From contig JACRED010000024.1 in the NCBI GenBank assembly GCA_016218415.1, positions 99,352 through 163,351 on the forward strand: 64,000 nt of DNA. The letters run 5' to 3'. Origin of the DNA: Nitrosomonadales bacterium (GTDB taxonomy: Bacteria > Pseudomonadota > Gammaproteobacteria > Burkholderiales > Gallionellaceae). Positions 50,359-59,625 of this stretch are shown here, one piece after another. The notes below the pieces were generated by a model that had not been told where the DNA came from, did not search any database, and saw only the letters and a list, made by a program, of their open reading frames with translations. A program made the position numbers and the translations under genes. How positions within the stretch are numbered: position 1 is the stretch's first letter; each line of letters opens with the position of its first letter.

Positions 50359-50943
50359 CTAGGCGTAATTCTTCGCCGCGAAATCCCAGTTCACCAGATT
50401 GTTCAGGAAGGTTTCGACGAACTTGGGGCGCATGTTGCGGTAGTCGATGTAATAGGCATGCTCCCACACGTCCACGCACAGCAGTGCCTTCTCGCCGGTG
50501 GTCAACGGCGTGCCCGCAGCGCCCATGTTGACGATATCCAGGCTGCCGTCAGCCTTCTTCACCAGCCAGGTCCAGCCGGAACCGAAATTGCCCACTGCGG
50601 AAGTCTGGAACGCCTTCTTGAAATCATCCAGACTGCCCCACTTCTTGTTGATCGCGTCAAGCAGCGCGCCCGTCGGAGCTCCGCCGCCGTTCGGCTTCAT
50701 GCAGCTCCAGAAGAAAGTATGGTTCCACACCTGCGCGGAATTGTTGTAGATGCCGCCTGCGGGCGCCTTCTTGATGATGGCTTCCAGGCCGAGGTTCTCG
50801 TACTCGGTGCCCTTGATCAGGTTGTTCAGGTTGGTCACATAGGCCTGATGATGCTTGGCATAATGATATTCAAACGTCTCCTTGGACATGTGCGGTTGCA
50901 GCGCGTCCATCGCATAAGGGAGTGCCGGTAAGGTATGTTCCAT
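50359..50943 (-). CDS. sodB: Superoxide dismutase, iron type
   Basis: 194-residue cytoplasmic Fe superoxide dismutase. Metal ligands are His27 (YHYAKHHQAY), His in WNHTFFW, and Asp/His in DVWEHAYYIDYRN. FFWSCMKPNGGG and the MGAAGTPLT segment suit the iron rather than manganese type, although specificity cannot be proven from sequence. The ATG at 50943 has AAGGAG upstream; the longer open frame overlaps the next gene. A good promoter (50979-51007) and terminator bracket it as a single-gene unit. Confidence 0.95.
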   Translation of the reverse strand: MEHTLPALPYAMDALQPHMSKETFEYHYAKHHQAYVTNLNNLIKGTEYENLGLEAIIKKAPAGGIYNNSAQVWNHTFFWSCMKPNGGGAPTGALLDAINKKWGSLDDFKKAFQTSAVGNFGSGWTWLVKKADGSLDIVNMGAAGTPLTTGEKALLCVDVWEHAYYIDYRNMRPKFVETFLNNLVNWDFAAKNYA

Positions 50944-50978
50944 TCTTATTCTCCTTGGGGTATGGGTTGGAACCTTGG

Positions 50979-51007
50979 ATTCTAGCCAATTAGGCCGGGA
51001 CAGACAA
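50979..51007 (-). promoter_or_regulatory. Candidate sigma70 promoter of sodB
   Basis: Minus strand TTGTCT (51007-51002), 17-base spacer, TAGAAT (50984-50979). The -10 matches 5 of 6 consensus bases and the -35 matches 4 of 6. It would start transcription about 30 bases before the ATG. Confidence 0.6.
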
Positions 51008-51043
51008 TAGTTGATTGCCATTATCGGGTTAAGTGCAGCCGGG

Positions 51044-52108
51044 CTAGAACAAATCCATCTGCCCATGCCGCGACGGAGACTTGAAAAGCTCCGTAACCAA
51101 CGGTCTGCCCTCAAGATTGAACCCCATCCGCTCGCACGCCTTGCGGAAGCGTTGCGCCAGCAGATCGGCGAACAGGCCGTTGCCGCGAAATCGCGAGCCG
51201 AACTCAGAGTCATTCTCCTTGCCGCCGCGCATCTCGCGCAAACGGCTCATCACATGCTCCGCCTTCAGCGGGTAATGCGTGGCGAGCCAGTCCTTGAACA
51301 GGTCCTTCAATTCGTAAGGCAGGCGCAGCAACGTGTAGCCCGCACTGCGCGCGCCGTGGTCGGACGCGGCCTGCAACACACTTTCCAGCTCGGCATCAGT
51401 CAGAAAAGGGATCACCGGCGCGACCATCACACCGCATGGCACGCCCGCCTCGTTCAGTTTCCGGATGGCTTGCAACCTGCGGCGCGGCGAGGATGCGCGC
51501 GGTTCCAGCTTGCGCGCCAGCTCCGCATCCAGCGTCGTGACCGAGACGAACACTTGCACCAGGTCGTCGCGCGCCAGTTGCGTGAGCAGGTCAAGGTCTC
51601 GTTCGACCAGCGCGGCCTTGGTGACGATGGAAACCGGATGCCTGCACTCCGCCAGCACTTCCAGTATCTGCCGCGTGATCTGCCACTCGCGCTCGATGGG
51701 TTGATAGGGATCGGTGTTGGAACCCAATGCAATGGGCGCACAGCGATACCCAGGCTTAGCCAATTCCGCGCGCAACAACTTTGCGGCCTCAGGCTTGGCA
51801 AACAATTTTGTCTCGAAATCCAACCCCGGCGAAAGATTCAGGTAGCCGTGCGAAGGCCGCGCATAGCAATAGATGCAGCCGTGCTCGCAACCGCGATAGG
51901 CATTCAGCGAATAGTCGAACGGCAGGTCGGGCGAATCGTGGCGCTGGATCACGCTCTTCGCCTGCTCCACCGTCACCGTGGTTTTGAACGGCTGCAGTTC
52001 CTCATCTGCCGTGCCCCAACCGTCGTCGACGCGCTCTCTCGCCACGCTCTCGAAGCGCCCCTCGATCTGCAATGTCGCGCCACGGCCTCTTGTTACTTCA
52101 TGCTTCAC
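51044..52108 (-). CDS. Radical SAM protein, PA0069 family
   Basis: Radical SAM enzyme of the PA0069/SplB-like group. The cluster motif is CEHGCIYCYARP (the CxxxCxxC type) in NAYRGCEHGCIYCYARPSH; SAM-binding glycine-rich and GSNTDPYQPIE segments follow, and the C-terminus has EFGSRFRGNG and LAQRFRKACERMGF. I place the start at the GTG at 52108 (MKHEVTRGRGATLQIEGRFE, 354 residues), since relatives begin close to the RGRGA motif. The frame is open to 52180, but that stretch contains a 14-bp palindrome more like a control site. Reaction is unknown. Confidence 0.85.
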   Translation of the reverse strand: MKHEVTRGRGATLQIEGRFESVARERVDDGWGTADEELQPFKTTVTVEQAKSVIQRHDSPDLPFDYSLNAYRGCEHGCIYCYARPSHGYLNLSPGLDFETKLFAKPEAAKLLRAELAKPGYRCAPIALGSNTDPYQPIEREWQITRQILEVLAECRHPVSIVTKAALVERDLDLLTQLARDDLVQVFVSVTTLDAELARKLEPRASSPRRRLQAIRKLNEAGVPCGVMVAPVIPFLTDAELESVLQAASDHGARSAGYTLLRLPYELKDLFKDWLATHYPLKAEHVMSRLREMRGGKENDSEFGSRFRGNGLFADLLAQRFRKACERMGFNLEGRPLVTELFKSPSRHGQMDLF

Positions 52109-52130
52109 TTGCTTCCCCGTCAGCCAATAA

Positions 52131-52144
52131 AGAACGATCGTTCT
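52131..52144. promoter_or_regulatory. 14-bp palindrome AGAACGATCGTTCT upstream of the radical SAM gene
   Basis: Perfect palindrome containing GAAC-N4-GTTC, the form of Gram-positive LexA boxes; betaproteobacterial LexA normally uses CTGT-N8-ACAG, so the identity of a binder is unclear. It lies in the divergent region between the radical SAM gene and the 116-residue gene. Confidence 0.35.
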
Positions 52145-52347
52145 GTGCGGACTATATGACGCGAGAGGAGGCCATGTCAAACCGAATAATGTTGCGCCTG
52201 TTTAAGGGAGTGTTTAGAGTAAGCGCCGTTTACTCGAATCTGCCTTTCATGGCGTTTTCAGAGTGCCACATGCCCAAGCGGGGCTGCGCAACGGCGCTCG
52301 GCCCCTTACATTCACATCGCACATCAAAATATTCCAAGGAGAATACA

Positions 52348-52698
52348 TTGACATCAATTTCCAATTCGCCGCTACTCCAGGTTGTTGATCAACAGGATTC
52401 GGTCATGCTTGCCAATATCCCGGGAACCGGCGATCCCGTCGCGATACTCGACAACAAAGTGATCGACCAGCTTTTTGTGCAATGCCGCAATGCAAGAGCA
52501 GAAGCGCTGAAGAACGGGGGCGATGCGAGTGCAACGATCGAACTCTGCACCGCGCTGGACGGCGTGCTCAAGTCATACCGGAAAATGCGCGACGAGTACC
52601 TCCATAGAGTCGAGATCGAACTTGAACGGGATGAGGCCGAGCAAAGGCTGCAAGATGTGCAGAATGCGATTCAGAAATCCGCACCGACACCCCGATGA
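52348..52698 (+). CDS. 116-residue hypothetical protein, helical C-terminus
   Basis: Starts with TTG at 52348, preceded by AAGGAG at a suitable distance; the frame is open much further upstream but without a better start. The product begins MTSISNSPLLQVVDQQDSV and ends in a long charged helix likely to form a coiled coil (SYRKMRDEYLHRVEIELERDEAEQRLQDVQNAIQK). I recognise no family. Convergent with addA, with 36 bases between stops and no terminator visible there. Confidence 0.65.
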   Translation: MTSISNSPLLQVVDQQDSVMLANIPGTGDPVAILDNKVIDQLFVQCRNARAEALKNGGDASATIELCTALDGVLKSYRKMRDEYLHRVEIELERDEAEQRLQDVQNAIQKSAPTPR

Positions 52699-52734
52699 AT
52701 GAGAAAACCCGCGCTCAGGCGGAACCGGACAACG

Positions 52735-55700
52735 CTATACCTCGCTCAACGCACCATCCGCAAACACCAGCGCACACCTGACCTCTTTACCCGCGTACAC
52801 CGTTTGCATCGCAGCCTGATATTCCCGCATCTGCGCGCGGTAACGCGCGGCATCTTCGCGATCGCCCAGTTTGTAGTCCAGCACCCACACCTCGTCGTCG
52901 AATTCGACCAGGCGGTCGATGCGCTTGAGTTCGCCTTTTTCATTGATATAGGGCATCTCGTTGCAGGCGCTGCGGTACTGCTGCGCGTCAAAGAAACGGG
53001 CGAGTTGCGGCGAGGCAAGCAGGTGCCGGACTTGCGGCCAGAGGATTTCCATTTCCGGGGAGGGAATGGCCAGGCGTTGCTGCAATTCGAGCTTGCCTGC
53101 CGCCCCCTCCGTCAGGTATTGCAGCAGGGCGTGCAGCCAGATGCCGCGCTGTTGTTGTGCGGTGTTGCGGGCGGCGCGTTTGCCGGTGGGAATGGTGGCT
53201 GGCAGTTGAATCGGCACGCCTTCCGTTCGCCCTGAGCTTGTCGAAGGGTGAACGGAAGAACCAAAATGATTCAGGGCAGGCTTCGACGGGCTCAGCCCGA
53301 ACGGTTCTTGTGAATTTTCCACCACTGCGGCAATGCGGTCGTACCACGACGGCGATTTTTTCTTTTCTTCCCTGTCCTCGCCCTTGCTGTTGCCGCTAAC
53401 GATCAGCGCCTGTTGCGCGCGGGTCATCGCGACGTAGAGCAGGTTCATCTCTTCGCGTGCCTGTTGCGCGGCGTCCTGCTCGAACAGCGGCGCGCGTTTC
53501 CTGCCGCGCGATGCCTGGTCGGTGTAGAAGGAGAAGTGCAGCGGTTGCGGCTCATGCGTGGGCCAATCGAGCAGCACATCGTTGCCTTCCCTGTTGTTCT
53601 TTCCCGCGTTCGCATCCAGCAGCCAGACGATGGGCGCTTCCAGTCCTTTGGATTCGTGCACGGTGTAGATGCGCACCGCGTCGCCCGCCGTGCCGAGTTT
53701 TCCTTCGTCCGGCGCGTCGTCGCTGCTATCGCGCAATTCGCGCAGCTCCTGCAGGAAGCGCGGCAGGCTGGGATAGCGCCCGGCATCCACGCTCAGCGCG
53801 ATCTCCATGAAGGCGTGCAGATTGGCGGTGACCTTGGCACGCATCTCGGTCGGCAGCACGGCGCTGTAGCGCGCCAGCACATCGCCCTCGAAATAGATGC
53901 GGTCGAGCAGGTCGTGTACGGGGAGTTTGTCGGCAAGGGCGAGCCAGCGTTGCAGGAGTTCGGCGGCACGTTGCAACACGGATGATGGTTCGGCGAGATG
54001 TTGCAGGCGTTGCCACCATGAGGAACGCAACCCTTCCTCGGTTCGTGGTGTGCTTGTCGAACCATGAACGCAGGATTGCCCTTCGACATCGCCTTTAGTC
54101 CTGAGCGCAGTCGCAGGGTCAGGGCAAACGGATTCTTTGCTTCCAATCTCTGCAATCAACATCAGGTCGGTATCGCTGCACGCGAAGATCGGCGTGCGCA
54201 GCACTTGAGCCAGCGCGAGGTCGGCGAACGGGGTGATCAGGAACAGCAACAGCGCCTGCACATCTTCCGCTTCCAGCGTGTCGAGCAGTCCGCCGCGCCG
54301 CGAGCTGATGAACGGGATGTGGCGGGCGCGCAACGCTGCTTCGTACACCGCGAGGTGGGTGCGGCTGCGCACCAGCACCATGATGTCGCCGCAGGTGGCG
54401 GGGCGTGCTTTCCCTTCCCCGCTCACCGACCAATCGCTGACGATGGTTTGCAACTGATCGGCGAATTGCACGGCCTCGATGTGGCGCGCGCCTTCTTCGG
54501 TTTCCGCTCTCGGCATGATCAGCGGATCGCGCAAGGCCAGCGGCGCATCCCCAGCAACTTCAACCTTACCCTGTTCGGACACTGCCAGCGGCAGCACCAG
54601 CACATGGCCGGGCAATTCCTTTTGATGGGTCTGATGTTCGACGAACTCGAAGCCGTCCGGCTGCTCGCGGAACACTGCATTCACCGCATCGACGACCGGC
54701 TGCGAGTTACGTCGTGTCAGGCTGTTGCCCAGCGTCGCGGCGGCGAAATGCTCTTGCAGATATTCCCTCGCAACGCCGAACAGCCGTGCATCGGCACGGC
54801 GAAAGCGGTAGATGGATTGCTTGGGGTCGCCCACCACGAACACGGTGGGCTGCGACTCCACCGCCACCGCCGCATCGAACCACGCGCGCAATATCTGCCA
54901 TTGCAACGGGTTGGTATCCTGAAACTCGTCCAGCAGCACATGGCGGTAGCGGCTGTCGAGTTTGTACTGCATGGTCTCGGCGTGTTCGCTCTGTTGCAGC
55001 AGGCGGCACAGCTGCCATTCCAGATCGGAGAAATCCATCTGCTGTTTCTGCGCCTTGAGCGCCTGATAACGCTCGAGGAGCGCCACGCCGCAATGCAGCA
55101 CGGCTTCGTTCAGGCGATAGGCCTGCTGCTCGGCGAGTGTGTTGCGCACTTCCTGCAAACTGTCGAACAGCGCATCGCGCGTGATGAGGAAAGCTTCCGC
55201 ATCCTGCTTCTTCGTCGGCTTGAAGCTGCGCGGCTCGCCCGCCTGGGTGAACAGCAACGGGCTTAATTGATCGAAGCGCAATTCCGGCGCGGTGTCCGTC
55301 CACATGCGCTCCAGTTCGCTCGCCTTGTTTGCCTGCGTGTCGGTGCCGTTGCCCGCCAGTTGACGCACGAACGCAAAGAACACTTCCTCACTGTTGCCGC
55401 ACATGCCCCAATCAGCGACCGGATCGAAGTCCATATCCACTTCAAGATCGTTACGCAGATTATCCAGCGCGAACGCCAGCGTATCTTGCCGACCTTGGGT
55501 GTATGCCCACCACTCGGCGCGCTTACCCAAAAAGTTGAATAGCAGCTTGCGCGTGCTGAACAGGCCGCATTCGCCGAACAGCCACTGCATATGCCGCGCC
55601 TCGATACCGTCCGGTTGCTTGCGCATCTGCTCCAGCAGCTCTTCCCACGCCTCATCCTGTTCACTGCCCGCACGTTCCAGCAATGACGAGCCCTGCATCA

Positions 55701-56094
55701 CGTCGGCATTGAGGGGCGCGCGCTGCATCACTTGCATGAACCAGCCGTGGAAGGTGCTGATGGTGATGCCGGGCTGCGCCAGCAACACTTCCTTGTACAG
55801 GCTGCGCGCGCGTTGCAACTGCGCGTCGCTCAATTCCGCAATGCCGCGCTCGGCAAAGAACTGGCGCACGAAAGCTTCGTCGCCCATCGCCAGATCGCGC
55901 AGCCACTGCTGCAAGCGCGCCCTCATCTCCTGAGCCGCCTTGCGCGTGAAAGTGATCGCGAGTATCTGCGAAGGCTGCGCGCCGTCCAGTAGCAGGCGCA
56001 CGATGCGCGACACCAGCAGCCAGGTCTTGCCGCTGCCGGCGCAGGCTTCGACGACGATGCTGCGCCGGGGATCGAGCGCGATGTGATTGGTCAT
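52735..56094 (-). CDS. addA: UvrD-type helicase-nuclease AddA (RecB-like)
   Basis: Helicase/nuclease subunit of the AddAB double-strand-break repair complex. 1119 residues from the ATG at 56094, which overlaps the addB stop (ATGA). Walker A is ACAGSGKTWLL near 17-27, followed by ITFTRKAAQEMR; later helicase motifs include LLDEFQDTNPLQW, VVGDPKQSIYRFR, IYTVHESKGLEAPIVW and YVAMTRAQQALIV. The C-terminal nuclease retains RLVEFDDEVWVLDYKLG (Asp/Asp/Lys). Two in-frame insertions of a dispersed repeat (about residues 653-685 and 926-959) add low-complexity loops such as HPSTSSGRTEG; both lie between domains. Confidence 0.93.
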   Translation of the reverse strand: MTNHIALDPRRSIVVEACAGSGKTWLLVSRIVRLLLDGAQPSQILAITFTRKAAQEMRARLQQWLRDLAMGDEAFVRQFFAERGIAELSDAQLQRARSLYKEVLLAQPGITISTFHGWFMQVMQRAPLNADVMQGSSLLERAGSEQDEAWEELLEQMRKQPDGIEARHMQWLFGECGLFSTRKLLFNFLGKRAEWWAYTQGRQDTLAFALDNLRNDLEVDMDFDPVADWGMCGNSEEVFFAFVRQLAGNGTDTQANKASELERMWTDTAPELRFDQLSPLLFTQAGEPRSFKPTKKQDAEAFLITRDALFDSLQEVRNTLAEQQAYRLNEAVLHCGVALLERYQALKAQKQQMDFSDLEWQLCRLLQQSEHAETMQYKLDSRYRHVLLDEFQDTNPLQWQILRAWFDAAVAVESQPTVFVVGDPKQSIYRFRRADARLFGVAREYLQEHFAAATLGNSLTRRNSQPVVDAVNAVFREQPDGFEFVEHQTHQKELPGHVLVLPLAVSEQGKVEVAGDAPLALRDPLIMPRAETEEGARHIEAVQFADQLQTIVSDWSVSGEGKARPATCGDIMVLVRSRTHLAVYEAALRARHIPFISSRRGGLLDTLEAEDVQALLLFLITPFADLALAQVLRTPIFACSDTDLMLIAEIGSKESVCPDPATALRTKGDVEGQSCVHGSTSTPRTEEGLRSSWWQRLQHLAEPSSVLQRAAELLQRWLALADKLPVHDLLDRIYFEGDVLARYSAVLPTEMRAKVTANLHAFMEIALSVDAGRYPSLPRFLQELRELRDSSDDAPDEGKLGTAGDAVRIYTVHESKGLEAPIVWLLDANAGKNNREGNDVLLDWPTHEPQPLHFSFYTDQASRGRKRAPLFEQDAAQQAREEMNLLYVAMTRAQQALIVSGNSKGEDREEKKKSPSWYDRIAAVVENSQEPFGLSPSKPALNHFGSSVHPSTSSGRTEGVPIQLPATIPTGKRAARNTAQQQRGIWLHALLQYLTEGAAGKLELQQRLAIPSPEMEILWPQVRHLLASPQLARFFDAQQYRSACNEMPYINEKGELKRIDRLVEFDDEVWVLDYKLGDREDAARYRAQMREYQAAMQTVYAGKEVRCALVFADGALSEV
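53216..53315. repeat. Dispersed inverted repeat inserted in addA (copy 1)
   Basis: CGTTCGCCCTGAGCTTGTCG on the left and its inverse, CGACGGGCTCAGCCCGAACG, on the right, with about 30 bases between. The element keeps the addA frame open on the minus strand, adding a segment with FGLSPSKPALNHF and HPSTSSGRTEG. Confidence 0.85.
54038..54135. repeat. Dispersed repeat inserted in addA (copy 2)
   Basis: Begins GGTTCGTGGTGTGCTTGTCG and ends with CTGAGCGCAGTCGCAGGGTC, mixing two related CTTGTCGAA / GTCGCAGG units. It reads through in the addA frame, adding CPDPATALRTKGDVEGQSC and HGSTSTPRTEEGL. Confidence 0.75.
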
Positions 56095-58637
56095 TGCCAC
56101 TCACCCTTGCGACACACGCCGCGCACTTCGCAATGCATACATACCGCGTCGATACCGTTTGCGGGCAGTCCCGCACCACTGCGGATGTTCTGCATCAATT
56201 GCTCTAGGCGCCCGGCATTGAGCTGCGCCAGCAATGGCACATCATGCCGGGGCTCCACCCGCTTCACTTTGCCATTTTCGATACTGACGAATGCGGCATC
56301 CGCCGCTTCATGCGCGTAGGCGTAACAAGCGAGTTGCACGTCCTCGCCCGGTTCTTTCAGTTTGTTGCGCAGCACCTGCTCGCTCTGCGTCTTGTAATCC
56401 AGCACGAGTTTTTCATCCGCCCTGATATCCAGCCGGTCGATGCGCCCGCGCAGGCGGACTCCTTCCAGCTGCCAATCGAACTTGCTCTCCGCCTCGCTGT
56501 AGCGCCAGCCTTGCGCTTCGTTCTCCGCCTGCCATTCCAGATACGCGGGTAACGATTTGTACCAGCGTGCCAGCCACGCGCGCGCGGCAAAATCCCGAGC
56601 CAGCAGATCGGCGAATGCCTCTTCGCTGATGCGGCGCAAAGCGGCGTCCATCTCCGCCATGTCGTTTCCACTCACTTGCGGATAGCGCTCGTGGAAGCGC
56701 TGCAGGATCATGTGCACGCGATCACCATAGTCGCGCTTCTCGATGACTTCCCGCACTTCGTCGAGTTCGTTCAGGCGCAGGATGTGCCGCGCATAGAATT
56801 GGTAGGGGCAGGCGACCAGCGAGTTGTAGGCGCTGATTGAGACACTGGCTGGCACGATTTCCGTTGCCACACTTGGCACCGGCTGTGCCGACTGCGGCAG
56901 AGCTGCGTTATACGCATGCTCCGAGGCAAGATAGGCATGCAGTTCGCGCTCGGCGAGATCATCGCCATGCGCCTGCTCGTATTCATCACGCAATATCTGC
57001 AAGTACGGACTCAACAACCTTGCCTCGCCTTGCTGGTCTTTTTGCCAGGTGGCCAGCACGCAGTCGTTCATCGCCAACAATGCCAGCAGGTCATCGCGCT
57101 GTCGCGCGGCATGGGTGCTGCGGGTCGGCAGGTTGAGCGCGAAGCGCACCGCATCGTTGAACCAGCGCCCGCCGTTCGCCGCACCGGGCAGATGATCGGC
57201 ATCGCAGCCCAGCAGCAGCACCGCATCGAAGGCGCGCCAGCGCGTGGCGGCAAGGTGAGTGAAGCGCACCGTGCTGTCGATGCTGCTGTCGCGGAAAGTC
57301 TCGATATCCAGCTGCTGCGCCAGCCAGCGCCGCCATTCGGTGTAACGATAGCCGCCTGCGTCACCCGACAATTCCTGCTGCCATGTCTCCAGCGCGCGCA
57401 GCAACTGCTGTCCCGCGTCGTCCTGTTGCAGCCCGGCATCGATGCCGAGCACGTTCAGGCTCTCGCGCAATGCAGCGAGCCACTCTGCCAGCGTCTTTTT
57501 CTTGTTCTGCTCCAGCAAGGCTGCCGCTTGGCGCAAGCGCGCGAGCGGTCGATGCAGCGCCACTTCATGTTCGGCAAGCGCCATGAATTTTTCCAGCCCG
57601 GCGACCACGCCGTGTTTGCGCAGCAGTTGCTCCAGCTGATACACCGCCGACTTGCGCTCGCCTGCCGTCATGTCGGCGAAAATGTAGGGTGACTTGAGCA
57701 GGTCGAGCAGGTCGTGATGGTAGAAATCGCTTTGCAATGCCGTGAGCCAGCGGTCCAGCACAGTGCTCACCGACAGTGTGGCAAAGGTCCAGCCGGTCTC
57801 GTCCGCCACCAGCACCCCGGCGCGCTCCAGCAAGGCGCGCATGCGCCGCGCCACCACGCGGTCCTGCGCGACGATGGCGATGTCGCGCTTGCCTGCTTGC
57901 AGCCACAGGCGCACCTGCATGGCGGCGGCTCCCGCCTCCTGTTCCAGGCTGGTGGCTGCGAAGAAACGCGGCACACCGCTCCGCCTTTCCATCTCGCGCA
58001 AATCGAACACCGTCACCGCCGCGCGCTGTGCATATTCCTCGAGGAAGCGCTGTTCCAGCGCATCCCATTCCGAGGCGCGCAATACGTACAACGGGCTATC
58101 GGCTTGCTTCGCGATTCTGGCCAGGCGCTGCTGGTAGGCGCGCGCCGCATCCTGTTCTTCGCCGCTTTGCATCGCGTGCCATAACTCGAACACCAGTCGC
58201 GCTTCCAGTTGCAACGCGCTGTTCTGCCGCGCCTGATAGGCTTGTTGCACGGTGGCGGCGAACGACTCGGCATCACCGGGCAATGCGTGCAGGGAGTGGG
58301 TGAGTTCATCGAACAGTTTGAGCAGCTCCTGCGCCATGCGCCACAGGTCTGCGTTCTCGAACCATTGCTGCCTGCGCAGATGCTGGTACAGCAAAGTGCT
58401 GCGCTGGCAATCGGGGAGGACGGCCATATCCAGCGGGACGTCTTGCGCCCACTCGTTCAGCGTCACCATCTTGGGCAGCAATACGATAGATTTGGATACT
58501 GCACCCAACGCTTGCGCCAGCGGCTGGGCAACATGGTTGTTGGGCAACAGGATCGTTACCCCACGCAGATCAGGGAATTCCCGCGCATGGCAAGACAGAA
58601 TTTTCCTGGCTACCCGATCAAGTGGTTTGTATATCAA
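56091..58637 (-). CDS. addB: AddB-like nuclease with iron-sulfur motif
   Basis: Second subunit of AddAB, 848 residues, starting with TTG at 58637 that overlaps the fdxA stop (TTGA). The N-terminal inactivated helicase region ([18 protein letters not shown]) leads to a C-terminal PD-(D/E)xK nuclease: [22 protein letters not shown] and QLACYAY. An iron-sulfur staple is indicated by one Cys at [13 protein letters not shown] and three at [10 protein letters not shown] near the end, as in AddB and Cas4-type nucleases. Co-translated with addA. Confidence 0.9.
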   Translation of the reverse strand: MIYKPLDRVARKILSCHAREFPDLRGVTILLPNNHVAQPLAQALGAVSKSIVLLPKMVTLNEWAQDVPLDMAVLPDCQRSTLLYQHLRRQQWFENADLWRMAQELLKLFDELTHSLHALPGDAESFAATVQQAYQARQNSALQLEARLVFELWHAMQSGEEQDAARAYQQRLARIAKQADSPLYVLRASEWDALEQRFLEEYAQRAAVTVFDLREMERRSGVPRFFAATSLEQEAGAAAMQVRLWLQAGKRDIAIVAQDRVVARRMRALLERAGVLVADETGWTFATLSVSTVLDRWLTALQSDFYHHDLLDLLKSPYIFADMTAGERKSAVYQLEQLLRKHGVVAGLEKFMALAEHEVALHRPLARLRQAAALLEQNKKKTLAEWLAALRESLNVLGIDAGLQQDDAGQQLLRALETWQQELSGDAGGYRYTEWRRWLAQQLDIETFRDSSIDSTVRFTHLAATRWRAFDAVLLLGCDADHLPGAANGGRWFNDAVRFALNLPTRSTHAARQRDDLLALLAMNDCVLATWQKDQQGEARLLSPYLQILRDEYEQAHGDDLAERELHAYLASEHAYNAALPQSAQPVPSVATEIVPASVSISAYNSLVACPYQFYARHILRLNELDEVREVIEKRDYGDRVHMILQRFHERYPQVSGNDMAEMDAALRRISEEAFADLLARDFAARAWLARWYKSLPAYLEWQAENEAQGWRYSEAESKFDWQLEGVRLRGRIDRLDIRADEKLVLDYKTQSEQVLRNKLKEPGEDVQLACYAYAHEAADAAFVSIENGKVKRVEPRHDVPLLAQLNAGRLEQLMQNIRSGAGLPANGIDAVCMHCEVRGVCRKGEWQ

Positions 58638-58957
58638 CGCTCAAGAAGATGCAGCTTGTCCTTGACCTTACTCCACTCATCGGCGTCGGCAGGCGCATCC
58701 TGCTTCTCGACGATGGGTTTCCATTGCTTGGATAATTCGGCATTGAGCGCTGTAAAATGGCGCTGGCTTTCGGGCAGATCGTCCTCCGCGTAGATCGCCT
58801 CGACCGGACACTCTGCCACACATAGCGTACAATCGATGCATTCGTCCGGATCGATTACCAGAAAATTCGGTCCCGCGCGAAAACAATCCACGGGACACAC
58901 GTCCACGCAATCCGTGTATTTACATTTGATACAAGGTTCGGATACTACATAGGTCAT
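58634..58957 (-). CDS. fdxA: 7Fe ferredoxin FdxA
   Basis: 107-residue ferredoxin with one [3Fe-4S] and one [4Fe-4S] cluster: [18 protein letters not shown] and [16 protein letters not shown]. The sequence [17 protein letters not shown] is typical of proteobacterial FdxA. The start at 58957 has GGAG upstream; the longer open frame overlaps non-coding sequence. Its stop overlaps the addB start, so the ferredoxin gene leads the addBA operon. Whether that linkage is functional (cluster supply or reduction for AddB) is unknown. Divergent from trxA. Confidence 0.95.
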   Translation of the reverse strand: MTYVVSEPCIKCKYTDCVDVCPVDCFRAGPNFLVIDPDECIDCTLCVAECPVEAIYAEDDLPESQRHFTALNAELSKQWKPIVEKQDAPADADEWSKVKDKLHLLER

Positions 58958-59129
58958 GACATACTCCAAATAATCGGTGTCGCAGCATTTTAGCAGAGCA
59001 GGGGAAATTAAATGCTCTTCACAGCCCGGACATTTTTGGTTAGGATGACACTTGAAAACCCGACGACTCACCCCCAGTTAGCCGCACGTTGCATCCCGAA
59101 ACAAACCCTTACAAAGCGAGACCCCAACC

Positions 59130-59456
59130 ATGAGCGAACATATACATTACGTTTCCGATGCCACTTTTGAAGCCGAGGTGTTGCAGTCCCCGCTACCCGT
59201 GCTGGTGGATTACTGGGCCGAATGGTGCGGCCCATGCCGCATGATCGCCCCTATCCTTGACGAGATCGCCAAGGAATATACCGGTCGCCTGAGCATCGCC
59301 AAGCTGAATGTGGACGAAAACCAGCAAACACCGGCAAAGTTCGGCATACGCGGCATTCCGACACTGATGTTGTTCAAAAATGGCAACATCGAGGCCACCA
59401 AAGTCGGCGCGTTGTCAAAATCACAATTAACCGCCTTTATTGACAGCCACATCTAA
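59130..59456 (+). CDS. trxA: Thioredoxin
   Basis: 108-residue thioredoxin with the active site WCGPC (Cys33, Cys36), buried Asp in [10 protein letters not shown], cis-Pro in [14 protein letters not shown] and the usual C-terminal helix. Cytoplasmic disulfide reductant. The ATG has GCGAG upstream. Lies before rho, the order common in betaproteobacteria, but 169 bases separate the genes and rho may have its own promoter. Confidence 0.97.
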   Translation: MSEHIHYVSDATFEAEVLQSPLPVLVDYWAEWCGPCRMIAPILDEIAKEYTGRLSIAKLNVDENQQTPAKFGIRGIPTLMLFKNGNIEATKVGALSKSQLTAFIDSHI

Positions 59457-59625
59457 AGCGTTTACTGTCACACCCGCATCGCCTCCCCCAGCTTCGTCTC
59501 CAGGCAATTAAAAATAAAAACGAACACGTTCCAGGCCATGCGGGTGAGCATCATCCACCCCGAACCAACCCCTTTCATTCGTACTACTCCAATCATCTTC
59601 TTTTAATCACCCTGCTCGCATCGCT

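Noticed and set aside
51190..51230. SRFRGNG in the radical SAM protein as a possible repeat insertion
   Set aside because: It resembles the translation of the ATTCCCGC repeat, but the DNA differs and PA0069-family proteins have a similar FGSRxRGxG segment here.
54064..55266. 400-codon plus-strand frame opposite addA
   Set aside because: Antisense to well-conserved helicase motifs; low-complexity His/Arg/Gln-rich translation.
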